From assembly GCF_027923465.1 (NCBI RefSeq), contig NZ_BRLB01000028.1:1-50268 (forward strand): a stretch of 50,268 bases of DNA. The letters are read 5' to 3'. Every line of letters starts with the position of its first letter. The stretch's first letter is position 1. The notes under the pieces are model-generated. The model searched no databases. It saw only the letters and a program-made list of their open reading frames with translations, and was not told where the DNA came from. The stretch comes from Vallitalea longa. Lineage in GTDB: Bacteria > Bacillota > Clostridia > Lachnospirales > Vallitaleaceae. The translations under genes were made by a program, and so were the position numbers. Of this stretch, positions 8,181-16,444 are shown in pieces.

Positions 8181-9290
8181 ATGAAAATCAATAAAGCTTT
8201 CAAATATAGAATATATCCTAATAAGGAACAACTGATTTTGATTCATAAAACCTTCGGCTGTACTAGATTTGTATTCAATCGTTTTCTTAATCAAAGAATT
8301 GAATTATACAAGAATGAAGAAAAATCAACTACTTATGTTAATCAAGCTAAAGAGTTAACAGCTTTGAAAAAAGATTTAACTTGGCTTAAAGAAGTGGATA
8401 GTGTTTCTCTTCAATCTGCACTTAGGAATTTAGATACTGCTTTTAAGAATTTCTTTCAAAAGAGAGCTAAATATCCTAGATTCAAATCTAAAAGAAACAA
8501 TATCAAATCTTATACAACCAAAAACACTAACAATTCAATAAGAATAGAAGGCAGTATGTTGAAGTTTCCAAAATTAGGATTGCTAAAAACTAAATTTCAT
8601 AGAGAAATACCTAGGAATAATAAAATATTATCTGCTACTATAAGTCAAGTACCTACAGGTGCTTATTTTGTAAGTATTACTACTGAATTTGAAAAAGAAA
8701 TAATTCAAGTTCCAAGTAACGGCAACATAGTAGGTTTAGATTTTTCAATGAAAGAACTGTTTGTTAGCTCTGAAAACCAAAGAGCCAAGTATCCTAGATT
8801 TTTTCGTATGTTAGAAGCTAAACTTATCAAGGCACAAAGGAAATTATCACGTATGGTAAGGTTTTCGAATAATTGGTATAAACAAAAGATTAAAGTAGCA
8901 AAAATACACTATAAAATAAAAAATTCAAGATTGGATTTTTTACATAAACTATCTACTCAATTAATAAATAAATACAATGCTTTAGCGATAGAAGACCTAA
9001 ATATGAAAGGTATGAGCCAAGTATTGAAATTTGGTAAAAGCGTATCTGATAATGGTTGGGGAATGTTCATTGCAATGCTTAAATATAAAGCTGAATTAAG
9101 AGGGAAACAACTTGTGAAGATAGACAGATTCTATCCATCAAGTAAAACCTGTTCAATTTGTGGTGCAGTAAAAAAAGACTTGAAACTATCAGAAAAAGTA
9201 TATACTTGTGAGTGTGGCAATTCAATAGATAGAGACCTAAATGCAAGTATAAACATTAAAAATCAAGGTAAATTGTTGTTGCAATATTAA
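8181..9290 (+). CDS. tnpB: TnpB RNA-guided nuclease (IS605 OrfB)
   Basis: This 369-aa protein belongs to the TnpB family, omega-RNA-guided DNA nucleases ancestral to Cas12. An N-terminal helix-turn-helix region (about 1-60) is followed by the wedge/REC-like part. The split RuvC domain has D187 in GLDFSMKELFV, E271 in ALAIEDLNMKG and D350 in SIDRDLNAS. The zinc ribbon has C324, C327, C343 and C345. All catalytic residues are in place. The DFSMKELFV version of RuvC-I marks a distinct sub-branch from the usual DLGL form. The start at 8181 has AAGGAAGAGGG upstream. The 3' end probably overlaps the guide-RNA scaffold. Confidence 0.95.
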   Translation: MKINKAFKYRIYPNKEQLILIHKTFGCTRFVFNRFLNQRIELYKNEEKSTTYVNQAKELTALKKDLTWLKEVDSVSLQSALRNLDTAFKNFFQKRAKYPRFKSKRNNIKSYTTKNTNNSIRIEGSMLKFPKLGLLKTKFHREIPRNNKILSATISQVPTGAYFVSITTEFEKEIIQVPSNGNIVGLDFSMKELFVSSENQRAKYPRFFRMLEAKLIKAQRKLSRMVRFSNNWYKQKIKVAKIHYKIKNSRLDFLHKLSTQLINKYNALAIEDLNMKGMSQVLKFGKSVSDNGWGMFIAMLKYKAELRGKQLVKIDRFYPSSKTCSICGAVKKDLKLSEKVYTCECGNSIDRDLNASINIKNQGKLLLQY

Positions 9291-9407
9291 AATATTACAG
9301 GGTAGGGCTTACCCGTAGAGCTTGGTAATAATAGTAACCATTAAGTTACTACGTCCCAAGAAGCCCCCTCAAAACCGTTTTATAGGTTTAGTGGGGGAGC
9401 ATGTCAC
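9291..9407 (+). ncRNA. Probable TnpB omega-RNA scaffold (IS right end)
   Basis: The stretch after the tnpB stop is rich in stems: GGGTA/TACCC around 9300-9314; CTTGG (9321-9325) with CCAAG (9356-9360), enclosing AGTAAC (9333-9338)/GTTACT (9345-9350); and the long right-end hairpin 9363-9400. By analogy with known IS605 omega-RNAs, the RNA extends from the tnpB 3' end to the right end, and the guide is read from flanking DNA just beyond it. The exact guide start is uncertain. Confidence 0.65.
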
Positions 9408-9451
9408 TTTCAAGTGATATCTAATTCGATAAACAATTACTGTCAATTGGA

Positions 9452-9509
9452 AAAATCAACGATATTTATTATTTATAATAGAAATGTTTATAAAATCATT
9501 GATATTTAT
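9452..9509. repeat. 18-bp direct repeats upstream of the kinase gene
   Basis: AAAATCAACGATATTTAT (9452-9469) and AAAATCATTGATATTTAT (9492-9509) match at 16 of 18 positions, with a 40-bp offset (about four helical turns). The second copy overlaps the -35 of the kinase promoter. This geometry suits an AraC-type response regulator, so an autoregulatory site is inferred. Confidence 0.5.
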
Positions 9510-9527
9510 ATGGACGTTATATATATT
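9499..9527 (+). promoter_or_regulatory. Promoter of the histidine kinase/response regulator operon
   Basis: TTGATA (9499-9504), 17-base spacer, TATATT (9522-9527). Transcription would start near 9534, about 70 bases before the kinase ATG. It lies wholly outside the IS, so the insertion should not have removed it. Confidence 0.6.
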
Positions 9528-9605
9528 TTGTTGTATTATTATAATCTGAATAAGAATTTATTCAAGATATGTTTCTAATAATTTTTTATAATATGGTGAT
9601 AATCA

Positions 9606-11465
9606 ATGATTAAAAAACTAATATCTTTCAAAAAATATTTATCAAAAAAAATATCCACTATAAAAAATCAACTGATTATAATATTTTTACTAATCATCAT
9701 AATTCCAACTACACTTATTTCTTCAATCATATACACAAAATCAACTGAGAGTCTCACTAACAAAACAGAAAACATATTAGAAATGAATTTCAACCTATTG
9801 GAAAATAACATCTTAAAAGAAATAAATTTAATTGATAAAGTTGTTACACAGATTTATTTAGATGATAAAATGTTGGATTTATTATCTTACTCACCCTCTA
9901 AACATTTCTATTACCTATACTCAAGATATAAAGTCATAAAAGACCCTATAACTCAATCTTCCGCTTTTGAAAATGTTCTTAATACATATACTTCAACATT
10001 GAATTATTTCAATAAATCAAAGACTAAATTATATGTATATCAATTCGGTGATTACAAATTCAACACTAACATATTTAATTTGGAAGAAGTCCAAATTACA
10101 TCTTGGTATCCTAGTATTTCCCCTGATTCAAGCCCTAGAATAATGTATTTTCCTAGAAGTAAAAATAACAATTTGCCCCAAGGAGTCAATTATGTCCGTA
10201 AATTGTTCGGCTTGAAAAATTATGATTTATCTTTCTCTAGCTTAATAACAATTCAATTGCCAATGAATGAAATAAGTAAGATGTTAATTAATCTGAAACC
10301 CACTAATGGAAGTACTATATTTGTACTTAACGAAAACAATAGGATTATAGCAAGTACTGAAAACAAGTTGATAAATGCTAATTTTAAATCTTTCTTTTCA
10401 TCCTATATGCCAATAAAAGATAGTCCTATTTTTAATACTGAAATCATTGACTACAATAATAAAAAGACACTCTTATCAACCAAAACCATTAATGATATCA
10501 ATTGGAAAATCATTGGAATAACACCACTTAACGAACTTAACAAAGACCTATATAGAACGCAGAAATTTATTAAACTGGTTATCCTCATTATACTCATCAT
10601 TAGTCTAAGCTTCGCATTATTGCTGGCTAATAGAATATCCAATCCCATAAAAAAACTTGTTGAATCTATGGGTACTCTTGATACAGATAACCTATATGTA
10701 AAAATTGATGATTACCATTTCAATGATGAATTCAGCTACCTGATAGACCATTATAATGCGGCAAACAAAAAAATCAGAAATTCCATTGTTAAGATAAAGG
10801 AAATTGAAAATGAAAAAAAAGAAGCAGAGTTCAAGGCTCTACAAGCTCAAATTAATCCTCATTTTCTATATAATACACTTGATGCAGTCAACTGGCTCTC
10901 ATTAAAATATGATGCAGAAGATATAAGTATAATGGTTACATCTTTATCAGATTTCTTCAGATACAGCTTAAGCAAAGGTAAAACTATAATACCGTTAAAA
11001 AATGAACTTATACAAACAGAAAGCTATTTGACCATACAAAAAATAAGATTTCCAGATATGATTGAGTATTCTATATACTGTGAAGAAGAGATAAAAGAGT
11101 GTTCTATTGTAAAATTAACTCTCCAACCTTTAGTTGAAAACTCAATCATTCACGGTATAGAACCAACTGACGAACCAGGATTCATTGAAATTGTTTGTTT
11201 GAAGAAAAATAGTAACATAATTATAACAGTTAGTGATAATGGTATAGGTGCTGATATTGATATGCTAAATAATATAATCAATGACACCTCTAATAGCTGT
11301 AGCTCTTATGGACTAAGGAATGTTAATCAGAGAATCAAAAGCTATTTTGGAGATGAATATGGCATAATCTTTTCAGAAAATGAAACTATAGGAATTACAG
11401 CAACCATTACCCTACCTTTTATGATTTATGAGGAGGATAAGAATGTTAAAGATGATAATTGCTGA
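9606..11465 (+). CDS. YesM-type sensor histidine kinase
   Basis: This 619-aa membrane kinase phosphorylates the following AraC-type regulator. TM1 is about residues 23-44 and TM2 about 321-341, bracketing a roughly 275-residue extracellular sensor region of Cache-like size. HAMP covers about 342-395. The His_kinase domain has the phospho-acceptor H419 in QAQINPHFLYNTLD. The ATPase has N512 in LVENSIIHGI and the G1 box VSDNGIGAD. A GGTGAT Shine-Dalgarno precedes the ATG. The gene overlaps the next by 23 bp, indicating translational coupling. With the divergent solute-binding lipoprotein and the nearby ABC operon, a sugar-sensing role is likely; the ligand is unknown. Confidence 0.93.
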   Translation: MIKKLISFKKYLSKKISTIKNQLIIIFLLIIIIPTTLISSIIYTKSTESLTNKTENILEMNFNLLENNILKEINLIDKVVTQIYLDDKMLDLLSYSPSKHFYYLYSRYKVIKDPITQSSAFENVLNTYTSTLNYFNKSKTKLYVYQFGDYKFNTNIFNLEEVQITSWYPSISPDSSPRIMYFPRSKNNNLPQGVNYVRKLFGLKNYDLSFSSLITIQLPMNEISKMLINLKPTNGSTIFVLNENNRIIASTENKLINANFKSFFSSYMPIKDSPIFNTEIIDYNNKKTLLSTKTINDINWKIIGITPLNELNKDLYRTQKFIKLVILIILIISLSFALLLANRISNPIKKLVESMGTLDTDNLYVKIDDYHFNDEFSYLIDHYNAANKKIRNSIVKIKEIENEKKEAEFKALQAQINPHFLYNTLDAVNWLSLKYDAEDISIMVTSLSDFFRYSLSKGKTIIPLKNELIQTESYLTIQKIRFPDMIEYSIYCEEEIKECSIVKLTLQPLVENSIIHGIEPTDEPGFIEIVCLKKNSNIIITVSDNGIGADIDMLNNIINDTSNSCSSYGLRNVNQRIKSYFGDEYGIIFSENETIGITATITLPFMIYEEDKNVKDDNC

Positions 11466-13038
11466 TGATGAAATACTTGTAAGGGAAGGTCTTAAAAATA
11501 TTCTACCATGGGAAACTTATAATATTGAAGTAGTCGGAGTAGCAAAAAATGGTATTGAAACTCTTTCTTTATGCGAAGAACTTAAGCCGGATATATTATT
11601 TACTGACATAAGAATGCCTCATCTCACTGGAATTGAAGTGGCTCAAAAGCTAAAACTACAGAATTATAAAACTAGAATTATTATAGTAAGCGGGATTGAA
11701 GATTTTTCTTATGCTCAGCAAGCGATAGAATTAAATACAGAAGGTTATATATTGAAGCCCATAAAGAAAAATAAGCTAATAGAGATTGTAGAGAAAGTAG
11801 TTAATTCCATTAATGACGAAAAAGAACATGCAGTCAAATTCAAGCAGTTAAAAAAACAATTATATGATAATATACCAGCTATTAAAGACAGATTCCTTTG
11901 TAATATAATATTCAGAAAATATTCTGATGAAAAAACAATATATGATAAATGCAAATTTCTTAATATTCCATTTGTAAACTATAAACCTTTTGTTACCTGC
12001 AAAATGGTTATTGATGAAATCAATGGTAGTTTTTCCAAGAACTCAGAAGAAAATTATGAACTAATTCTTATGTCTATATTAAATATATGTAATGAATTAT
12101 TAACTTCATATGACCATAGTATCTGCTTCAATATTAATGAAAATGAATTCATCATTATATTCAACTATGATCAAATAGATGTTATAAGCGATATTTGTGA
12201 AGAGCTATTGACAGCCCTTAATAAATATATTGAAATAAAAGTTTCTATTGGTATAGGTGAGAAAGTAGATTCAATATTATTGCTGTACAATTCTTATAAA
12301 TCAGCTGAAACCTCCCTGGAATATAAGTTCTATTCTGGAATAAATACTGTAATTAACTCAAAAGACTTGACTTATAAAACAGATACACTTGAATATGTTA
12401 AACTACATATTATAGAAGAAAAATTGTTGAATGGGATAAAGCTAGGCAATCTTACAACAGTTAATGATGTACTTTGTCAGATTTTCAATCACATTGAAAG
12501 TTCTTCATTCACTCCAGCAGAATACACTAAAAGCATATTTACAGAACTTATTTTTATAACTACCCGTTCATTATATGAGATACAAGAAAACCTTAGCGAC
12601 ATTTTAGAAGAACCTATAATACTATGCAATAATATCTATAAATTAAATACCTATGATGAATTGAAAAATTATATACTTAGTCTTTTTGACACAATAACTA
12701 CGTACTTCAATAATAAATTGAATCAAAAAAACAGATATGTCGTTAATGAAATCAATGATATAATCAAACATCAATACACTAAAAACATAACTGTAAAACT
12801 AATATCAGATCAAGTTGGTTTAACACCAAATTATATAAGTCAGATTTTCAAGAAGGAAACTGGAGTTACTATAACCAAGAAGATCACTGAGATAAGAATT
12901 GAAGCAGCCAAAGCTCTTTTAAAGGACAGTAACTTCAAGGTTTTTGAGGTAGCTGAAATGGTAGGATTTGATAATCCATATTATTTCAGTACTGTTTTTA
13001 AAAAAAATACAGGAATTCATCCGTCAAAATTCCGATGA
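11443..13038 (+). CDS. YesN-type response regulator, AraC DNA-binding domain
   Basis: This 531-aa regulator is the partner of the preceding kinase. The receiver domain (1-120) has D8/D9, phospho-acceptor D55 in FTDIRMP and K105. A middle region of about 300 residues with no named fold lies before the C-terminal AraC double helix-turn-helix (about 430-531; [17 protein letters not shown] and [15 protein letters not shown]). The ATG at 11443 is chosen because GAGGAGG precedes it by 7 bases; an in-frame start five codons upstream has no site. Its last 15 bases overlap the convergent GH130 gene. Likely targets are its own promoter (direct repeats at 9452-9509) and the sugar ABC operon, by inference. 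Confidence 0.93.
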   Translation: MLKMIIADDEILVREGLKNILPWETYNIEVVGVAKNGIETLSLCEELKPDILFTDIRMPHLTGIEVAQKLKLQNYKTRIIIVSGIEDFSYAQQAIELNTEGYILKPIKKNKLIEIVEKVVNSINDEKEHAVKFKQLKKQLYDNIPAIKDRFLCNIIFRKYSDEKTIYDKCKFLNIPFVNYKPFVTCKMVIDEINGSFSKNSEENYELILMSILNICNELLTSYDHSICFNINENEFIIIFNYDQIDVISDICEELLTALNKYIEIKVSIGIGEKVDSILLLYNSYKSAETSLEYKFYSGINTVINSKDLTYKTDTLEYVKLHIIEEKLLNGIKLGNLTTVNDVLCQIFNHIESSSFTPAEYTKSIFTELIFITTRSLYEIQENLSDILEEPIILCNNIYKLNTYDELKNYILSLFDTITTYFNNKLNQKNRYVVNEINDIIKHQYTKNITVKLISDQVGLTPNYISQIFKKETGVTITKKITEIRIEAAKALLKDSNFKVFEVAEMVGFDNPYYFSTVFKKNTGIHPSKFR

Positions 13039-14202
13039 CAGTTTTATATTATTATCAATCAACTCAATACGCTGTTTTACACAATCTAGCGATCTATTGG
13101 CATCTTCCGGTGTATTAAAGGTATAATCCAACAACTTATCTACAGTTGTTGTAGCAACATGAATTCTCGTATCGCTAGAAGCATAATATATGAATACTTC
13201 ATTTTCTTCATTAACGACGACTCCATTACAGAAAACTACATTTGATACATCTCCAACTCTTTCATTATCATAAGGTGCAATAAAATATCCTCCTGGTTTT
13301 GCAATCACCTTAGCAGGGTCCTGTAGGCTAGTAGCAAAAGTGTATAAAACATATCTTAATCCAGCTGCTGTATTTCTTACTCCATGAGCTATATGTATCC
13401 ACCCTTTATTTGTTTTTATAGGAGCTGGACCTTCTCCATTTTTGACTTCATAGACTGTATGATATTTCTTTTCATCAATAACTATTTCTTTATTGATTAC
13501 TGGATTCAATATGTCATCACATAATCCGAAGGCTATACCACCACCTGATCCAGTAGAAATAAAACCATTCTGTGGTCTAGTATAAAAAGCATACTGGGAA
13601 TTGATAAATTCTGGGTGAAGTACCACATTTCTCTGTTGTGGTGATGGCGTTATAATGTTAGGTAATCTTTCCCATGATTTTAAATCCTTAGTACGAACTA
13701 ATCCAGCCTTAGCTACAGCACTTGATGTATCCCCTTGCTGACACTTATTTTCTTTACTTTCAGAGCAAAAAACACCATAAATCCATCCATCCTCATGTTT
13801 GACTAATCTCATGTCATATATATTAGTTTCTTCTCTATCAATATCTTCCCAATAAAGAGGTTTGTTGATGAATCTAAAATTATCTACCCCATTATCACTT
13901 TCTGCAACAGCGAAAAAAGATTTTCTATCTAAGCCTTCAACACGACATACTAGATAATATTTTGAATCCATATATATGGCTGCCGGATTAAAAACTGCAT
14001 TGATACCTAGCCTTTCAATAAAATATGGATTAGTTTCTTTATCCAAGTCAAATCTCCAATGAAGGGGTATGTGATGTCTAGTTACAACAGGGTATACATA
14101 TCTTTCATAAACACCGTTATAAAATTCATCAACTGCTATATTTTTTCTTTTTAATAATTCATTTTGCTTTTTTGATAGGTCATAATATTTTTCATGTATC
14201 AT
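13024..14202 (-). CDS. GH130-family beta-1,4-mannosylglucose/mannoside phosphorylase
   Basis: This 392-aa cytoplasmic enzyme of GH130 uses inorganic phosphate to split beta-1,4-mannosides into mannose-1-phosphate and the rest of the sugar. Most likely it is a 4-O-beta-D-mannosyl-D-glucose phosphorylase (subfamily 1), judging by [22 protein letters not shown] and length. The catalytic Asp is D130 in NIYDMRLV, matching the family position. No signal peptide is present, as expected for an intracellular phosphorylase. The ATG at 14202 follows AAAGGAGAA; the upstream in-frame start lacks a site. It is divergent from the AraC gene at 14401. Its presence suggests the cell imports mannan-derived disaccharides. 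Confidence 0.88.
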   Translation of the reverse strand: MIHEKYYDLSKKQNELLKRKNIAVDEFYNGVYERYVYPVVTRHHIPLHWRFDLDKETNPYFIERLGINAVFNPAAIYMDSKYYLVCRVEGLDRKSFFAVAESDNGVDNFRFINKPLYWEDIDREETNIYDMRLVKHEDGWIYGVFCSESKENKCQQGDTSSAVAKAGLVRTKDLKSWERLPNIITPSPQQRNVVLHPEFINSQYAFYTRPQNGFISTGSGGGIAFGLCDDILNPVINKEIVIDEKKYHTVYEVKNGEGPAPIKTNKGWIHIAHGVRNTAAGLRYVLYTFATSLQDPAKVIAKPGGYFIAPYDNERVGDVSNVVFCNGVVVNEENEVFIYYASSDTRIHVATTTVDKLLDYTFNTPEDANRSLDCVKQRIELIDNNIKLSSEF

Positions 14203-14285
14203 TTTAATTCTCCTTTTACTCATTTTTATTTAGTTTTACTCATTCTTCTCCTATAATAATTATCTGTTAATTTCAATTATTCCAC

Positions 14286-14322
14286 TTGATAATTATAATA
14301 ATTTTAAGTATACTCTAGTATA
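14286..14322 (+). promoter_or_regulatory. AraC-gene promoter with overlapping palindrome
   Basis: TTGATA (14286-14291), 17 bases, TATACT (14309-14314). The -10 is the left half of a perfect palindrome TATACT-CT-AGTATA (14309-14322). The palindrome sits in the divergent intergenic region shared with GH130, so it may act as an operator for both genes, or simply provide back-to-back -10 elements. Confidence 0.5.
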
Positions 14323-14400
14323 TATTTGTTTTTTGTTAAGTAATCATTCTATATTTATTAATAAATATTGGTTTGCATTATTAGTATGTGAGGTGTTTTT

Positions 14401-15279
14401 ATGACTAATCAATTAGTTGATCTAAAATTCAGTAGTTCCAGTTCATTTATAATCAACAGAAGAGTTCATTTAGATTATTTTCTACCACATAAACATGATT
14501 TTGTGGAATTCTACTATGTATATCAAGGAACTGGTAGTGAAACACTTAATGGGAAAGAATATATTTTAAAATCAGGAACCTTCTGCATCGTTCTTCCTTA
14601 TCAAGTTCATCAATTATCATCAGATGAGAGCAATCCTGTCTCCCTTATCAATGGTGAAATTTCCTTGGACTCAATTTATGATACCGATTCGGCAACATCA
14701 GATTTATATGAACTATTATTCACGAATTTACCTTCCTTAATATACCTTAATAAAAAAATTTCATTAATCATTGAAGATATATTGAACCAATTACTTCAAG
14801 AACAAACTAACTTTTACATATCCAAAAACAAAATGATTAAGGCTAAATTAATCGAATTATTTATAATAATCAACCGCTTTCGTTATAATAATCTTGATAG
14901 TTCCTTAGAAAAAAATATCAACTCCAAGGCTTCAATCAATAATAATTCCAATCAACTTATATGGGAAATTATTTATTATGTACATTCACACTATCAAGAT
15001 AATATAACATTAGAAAAACTATCTAATCTGTTTCATTTGAGTAAGCCTTATATCAGTAGTCAATTCAAAAAACAATTTGGTCAGAATTTCATATCTTTTT
15101 TGAATGAGATTAGAATCAAAAATGCTTGTATGTTGATACTGTCAACTAATCTATCAATCACCGAAATAGCTTTTACTTCCGGTTTTAAGTCATATTGTTC
15201 TTTTACAAGAACATTTCATCAGATAAAAGGTATGTCTCCTAGTAAATTTAAACAGGCTAATCTATCATTGAAATGTTAA
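14401..15279 (+). CDS. AraC-family transcriptional regulator with cupin sensor
   Basis: This 292-aa regulator has an N-terminal cupin-like sugar-binding fold (PHKHDFVEFYYVYQGTG, about 30-46). A C-terminal AraC domain (about 190-290) has helices LSNLFHLSKPYISSQFKK and ITEIAFTSGFKSYCSFTR. The start at 14401 has GAGGTG 6 bases upstream. It is divergent from the GH130 phosphorylase, the usual arrangement for a local activator, so control of mannoside use is the best guess. No other target is obvious. Confidence 0.88.
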   Translation: MTNQLVDLKFSSSSSFIINRRVHLDYFLPHKHDFVEFYYVYQGTGSETLNGKEYILKSGTFCIVLPYQVHQLSSDESNPVSLINGEISLDSIYDTDSATSDLYELLFTNLPSLIYLNKKISLIIEDILNQLLQEQTNFYISKNKMIKAKLIELFIIINRFRYNNLDSSLEKNINSKASINNNSNQLIWEIIYYVHSHYQDNITLEKLSNLFHLSKPYISSQFKKQFGQNFISFLNEIRIKNACMLILSTNLSITEIAFTSGFKSYCSFTRTFHQIKGMSPSKFKQANLSLKC

Positions 15280-15416
15280 TAATAATTATGATTACATTTT
15301 ACTTTATGATATTGTAACTAACTACTATAATATTAACGAAAACATTGCAATTATTAAACCAATTCATTTTATTGTCACTTGCTATCCAGACAACATGCGT
15401 AGGTAAGAAATATTCC

Positions 15417-15445
15417 TTGATATACTTCCATTTTTTGCTTATAAT
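15417..15445 (+). promoter_or_regulatory. Promoter of the YihY-family gene
   Basis: TTGATA (15417-15422), 17-base spacer, perfect TATAAT (15440-15445). Transcription would begin near 15452, about 43 bases before the ATG. Confidence 0.7.
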
Positions 15446-15494
15446 AATATTATTATATTAAGCACCAATTGTATTAATTAGGAGGAAGCTTTCT

Positions 15495-16313
15495 ATGAAT
15501 TTAAAAAAAGCCATTGTATTCGTTGATCTAGTTAAAAGAATACAATCAGACGATATTACAGCTTGGGCTTCAAAACTCACTTTTTATATACTGTTATCCA
15601 TATTCCCTTTTATATTGTTTTTGATGCAGATACTTAGTTATACATCATTATCCAATGTAGATGTACTCTATCAATTCAAAGATATTTTTCCAGAAGAGAT
15701 TTTTGGAGTTATAGGTTTCATAACGGAAGATATACAGAACACTCAGAGTGACACTTTATTGTCAATTGCTCTTATTGCTACAATATGGGCTGCTTCCAAA
15801 GGCATAATGGCTATAATAACAAGCCTTAATAAAGCATATAAAGAAAAAGAAACTCGTTCATATATTTTTTTGAGGTTGATGTCATTCGTATACACGATAG
15901 CATTTGCGATAGTTCTGATAATTACTTTTATCCTTATTATCTTTTGGAACAAATTGCTTAATTTGGCATTTTCATATATTTATCTGCCTACGGGTTTGGA
16001 AGGTATAATAGATCTTATAAGAATACTCTTTGCAATGGTACTACTGTTTTTCTTCTTCATTCTGCTATATAATGCTTCACCCAATAAGAAGATAACTTTT
16101 AAAGAAGTCGTACCTGGTGCAATAATTTCGACTATAGGATGGTTGGTTATGTCCTTCATCTTTTCTTTCTATGTGGATAAGATAGGTAATTTTTCATATA
16201 TGTACGGTAGTCTAGCAAGTATAATCATACTTTTGATATGGCTATACCTATGCAGCATAATCATTTTGGTAGGTGGTGAACTGAACGCCATATATTTCGA
16301 GAAGAATAAATGA
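15495..16313 (+). CDS. YihY/BrkB family inner-membrane protein
   Basis: This 272-aa polytopic protein of the YihY (UPF0761/BrkB) family carries the N-terminal DITAWASKLTFYILLSIFPF motif typical of the family. Several membrane helices follow (about 30-50, 90-110, 135-160, 180-205, 215-240, 245-268), with SPNKKITFKEVVPGAI between two of them. The physiological role is not established: despite the old RNase BN label, this is not a nuclease family. AGGAGGAAG precedes the ATG. It is monocistronic, ended by the long hairpin at 16313-16410. Confidence 0.9.
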   Translation: MNLKKAIVFVDLVKRIQSDDITAWASKLTFYILLSIFPFILFLMQILSYTSLSNVDVLYQFKDIFPEEIFGVIGFITEDIQNTQSDTLLSIALIATIWAASKGIMAIITSLNKAYKEKETRSYIFLRLMSFVYTIAFAIVLIITFILIIFWNKLLNLAFSYIYLPTGLEGIIDLIRILFAMVLLFFFFILLYNASPNKKITFKEVVPGAIISTIGWLVMSFIFSFYVDKIGNFSYMYGSLASIIILLIWLYLCSIIILVGGELNAIYFEKNK

Positions 16314-16410
16314 AAAGGCTGATATAATACATTTCATGATCAAACTAAGTGATAACGACATTATCATCTTATGTTTATCCTATGATTCAATGTATTATAT
16401 ACAGCCTTTT
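16313..16410. terminator. Long bidirectional hairpin between convergent genes
   Basis: A 98-base imperfect inverted repeat. AAAAGGCTG (16313-16321) pairs with CAGCCTTTT (16402-16410); ATATAATACATT (16322-16333) with AATGTATTATAT (16389-16400); inner TGATAA (16350-16355) with TTATCA (16361-16366). It starts on the A of the YihY stop codon and is followed by T-runs on both strands. It is unusually long for a terminator and may derive from a small mobile repeat. Confidence 0.75.
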
Positions 16411-16444
16411 TTTATTTAACATATTTTCTATTTAAAGCTTATCT

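Larger units (their letters stand above)
7650..9407. mobile_element. IS200/IS605-family insertion sequence (IS605 layout, apparently intact)
   Basis: Divergent tnpA (minus) and tnpB (plus) genes are flanked by subterminal hairpins: CCCTCCT/AGGAGGG at 7658-7677 and GCCCCC...GGGGG at 9363-9400. No inverted terminal repeats or target duplication are expected for this family. Both catalytic sets are complete. The exact ends are not determined: I place the left end near 7645-7655 and the right end near 9407, after ATGTCAC. The element occupies the divergent intergenic region between the solute-binding lipoprotein and the kinase gene. Confidence 0.85.

Noticed and set aside
15280-15416. Possible small RNA or gene between the AraC and YihY genes
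   Set aside because: No open frame, promoter-terminator pair or stable structure is evident apart from the YihY promoter.
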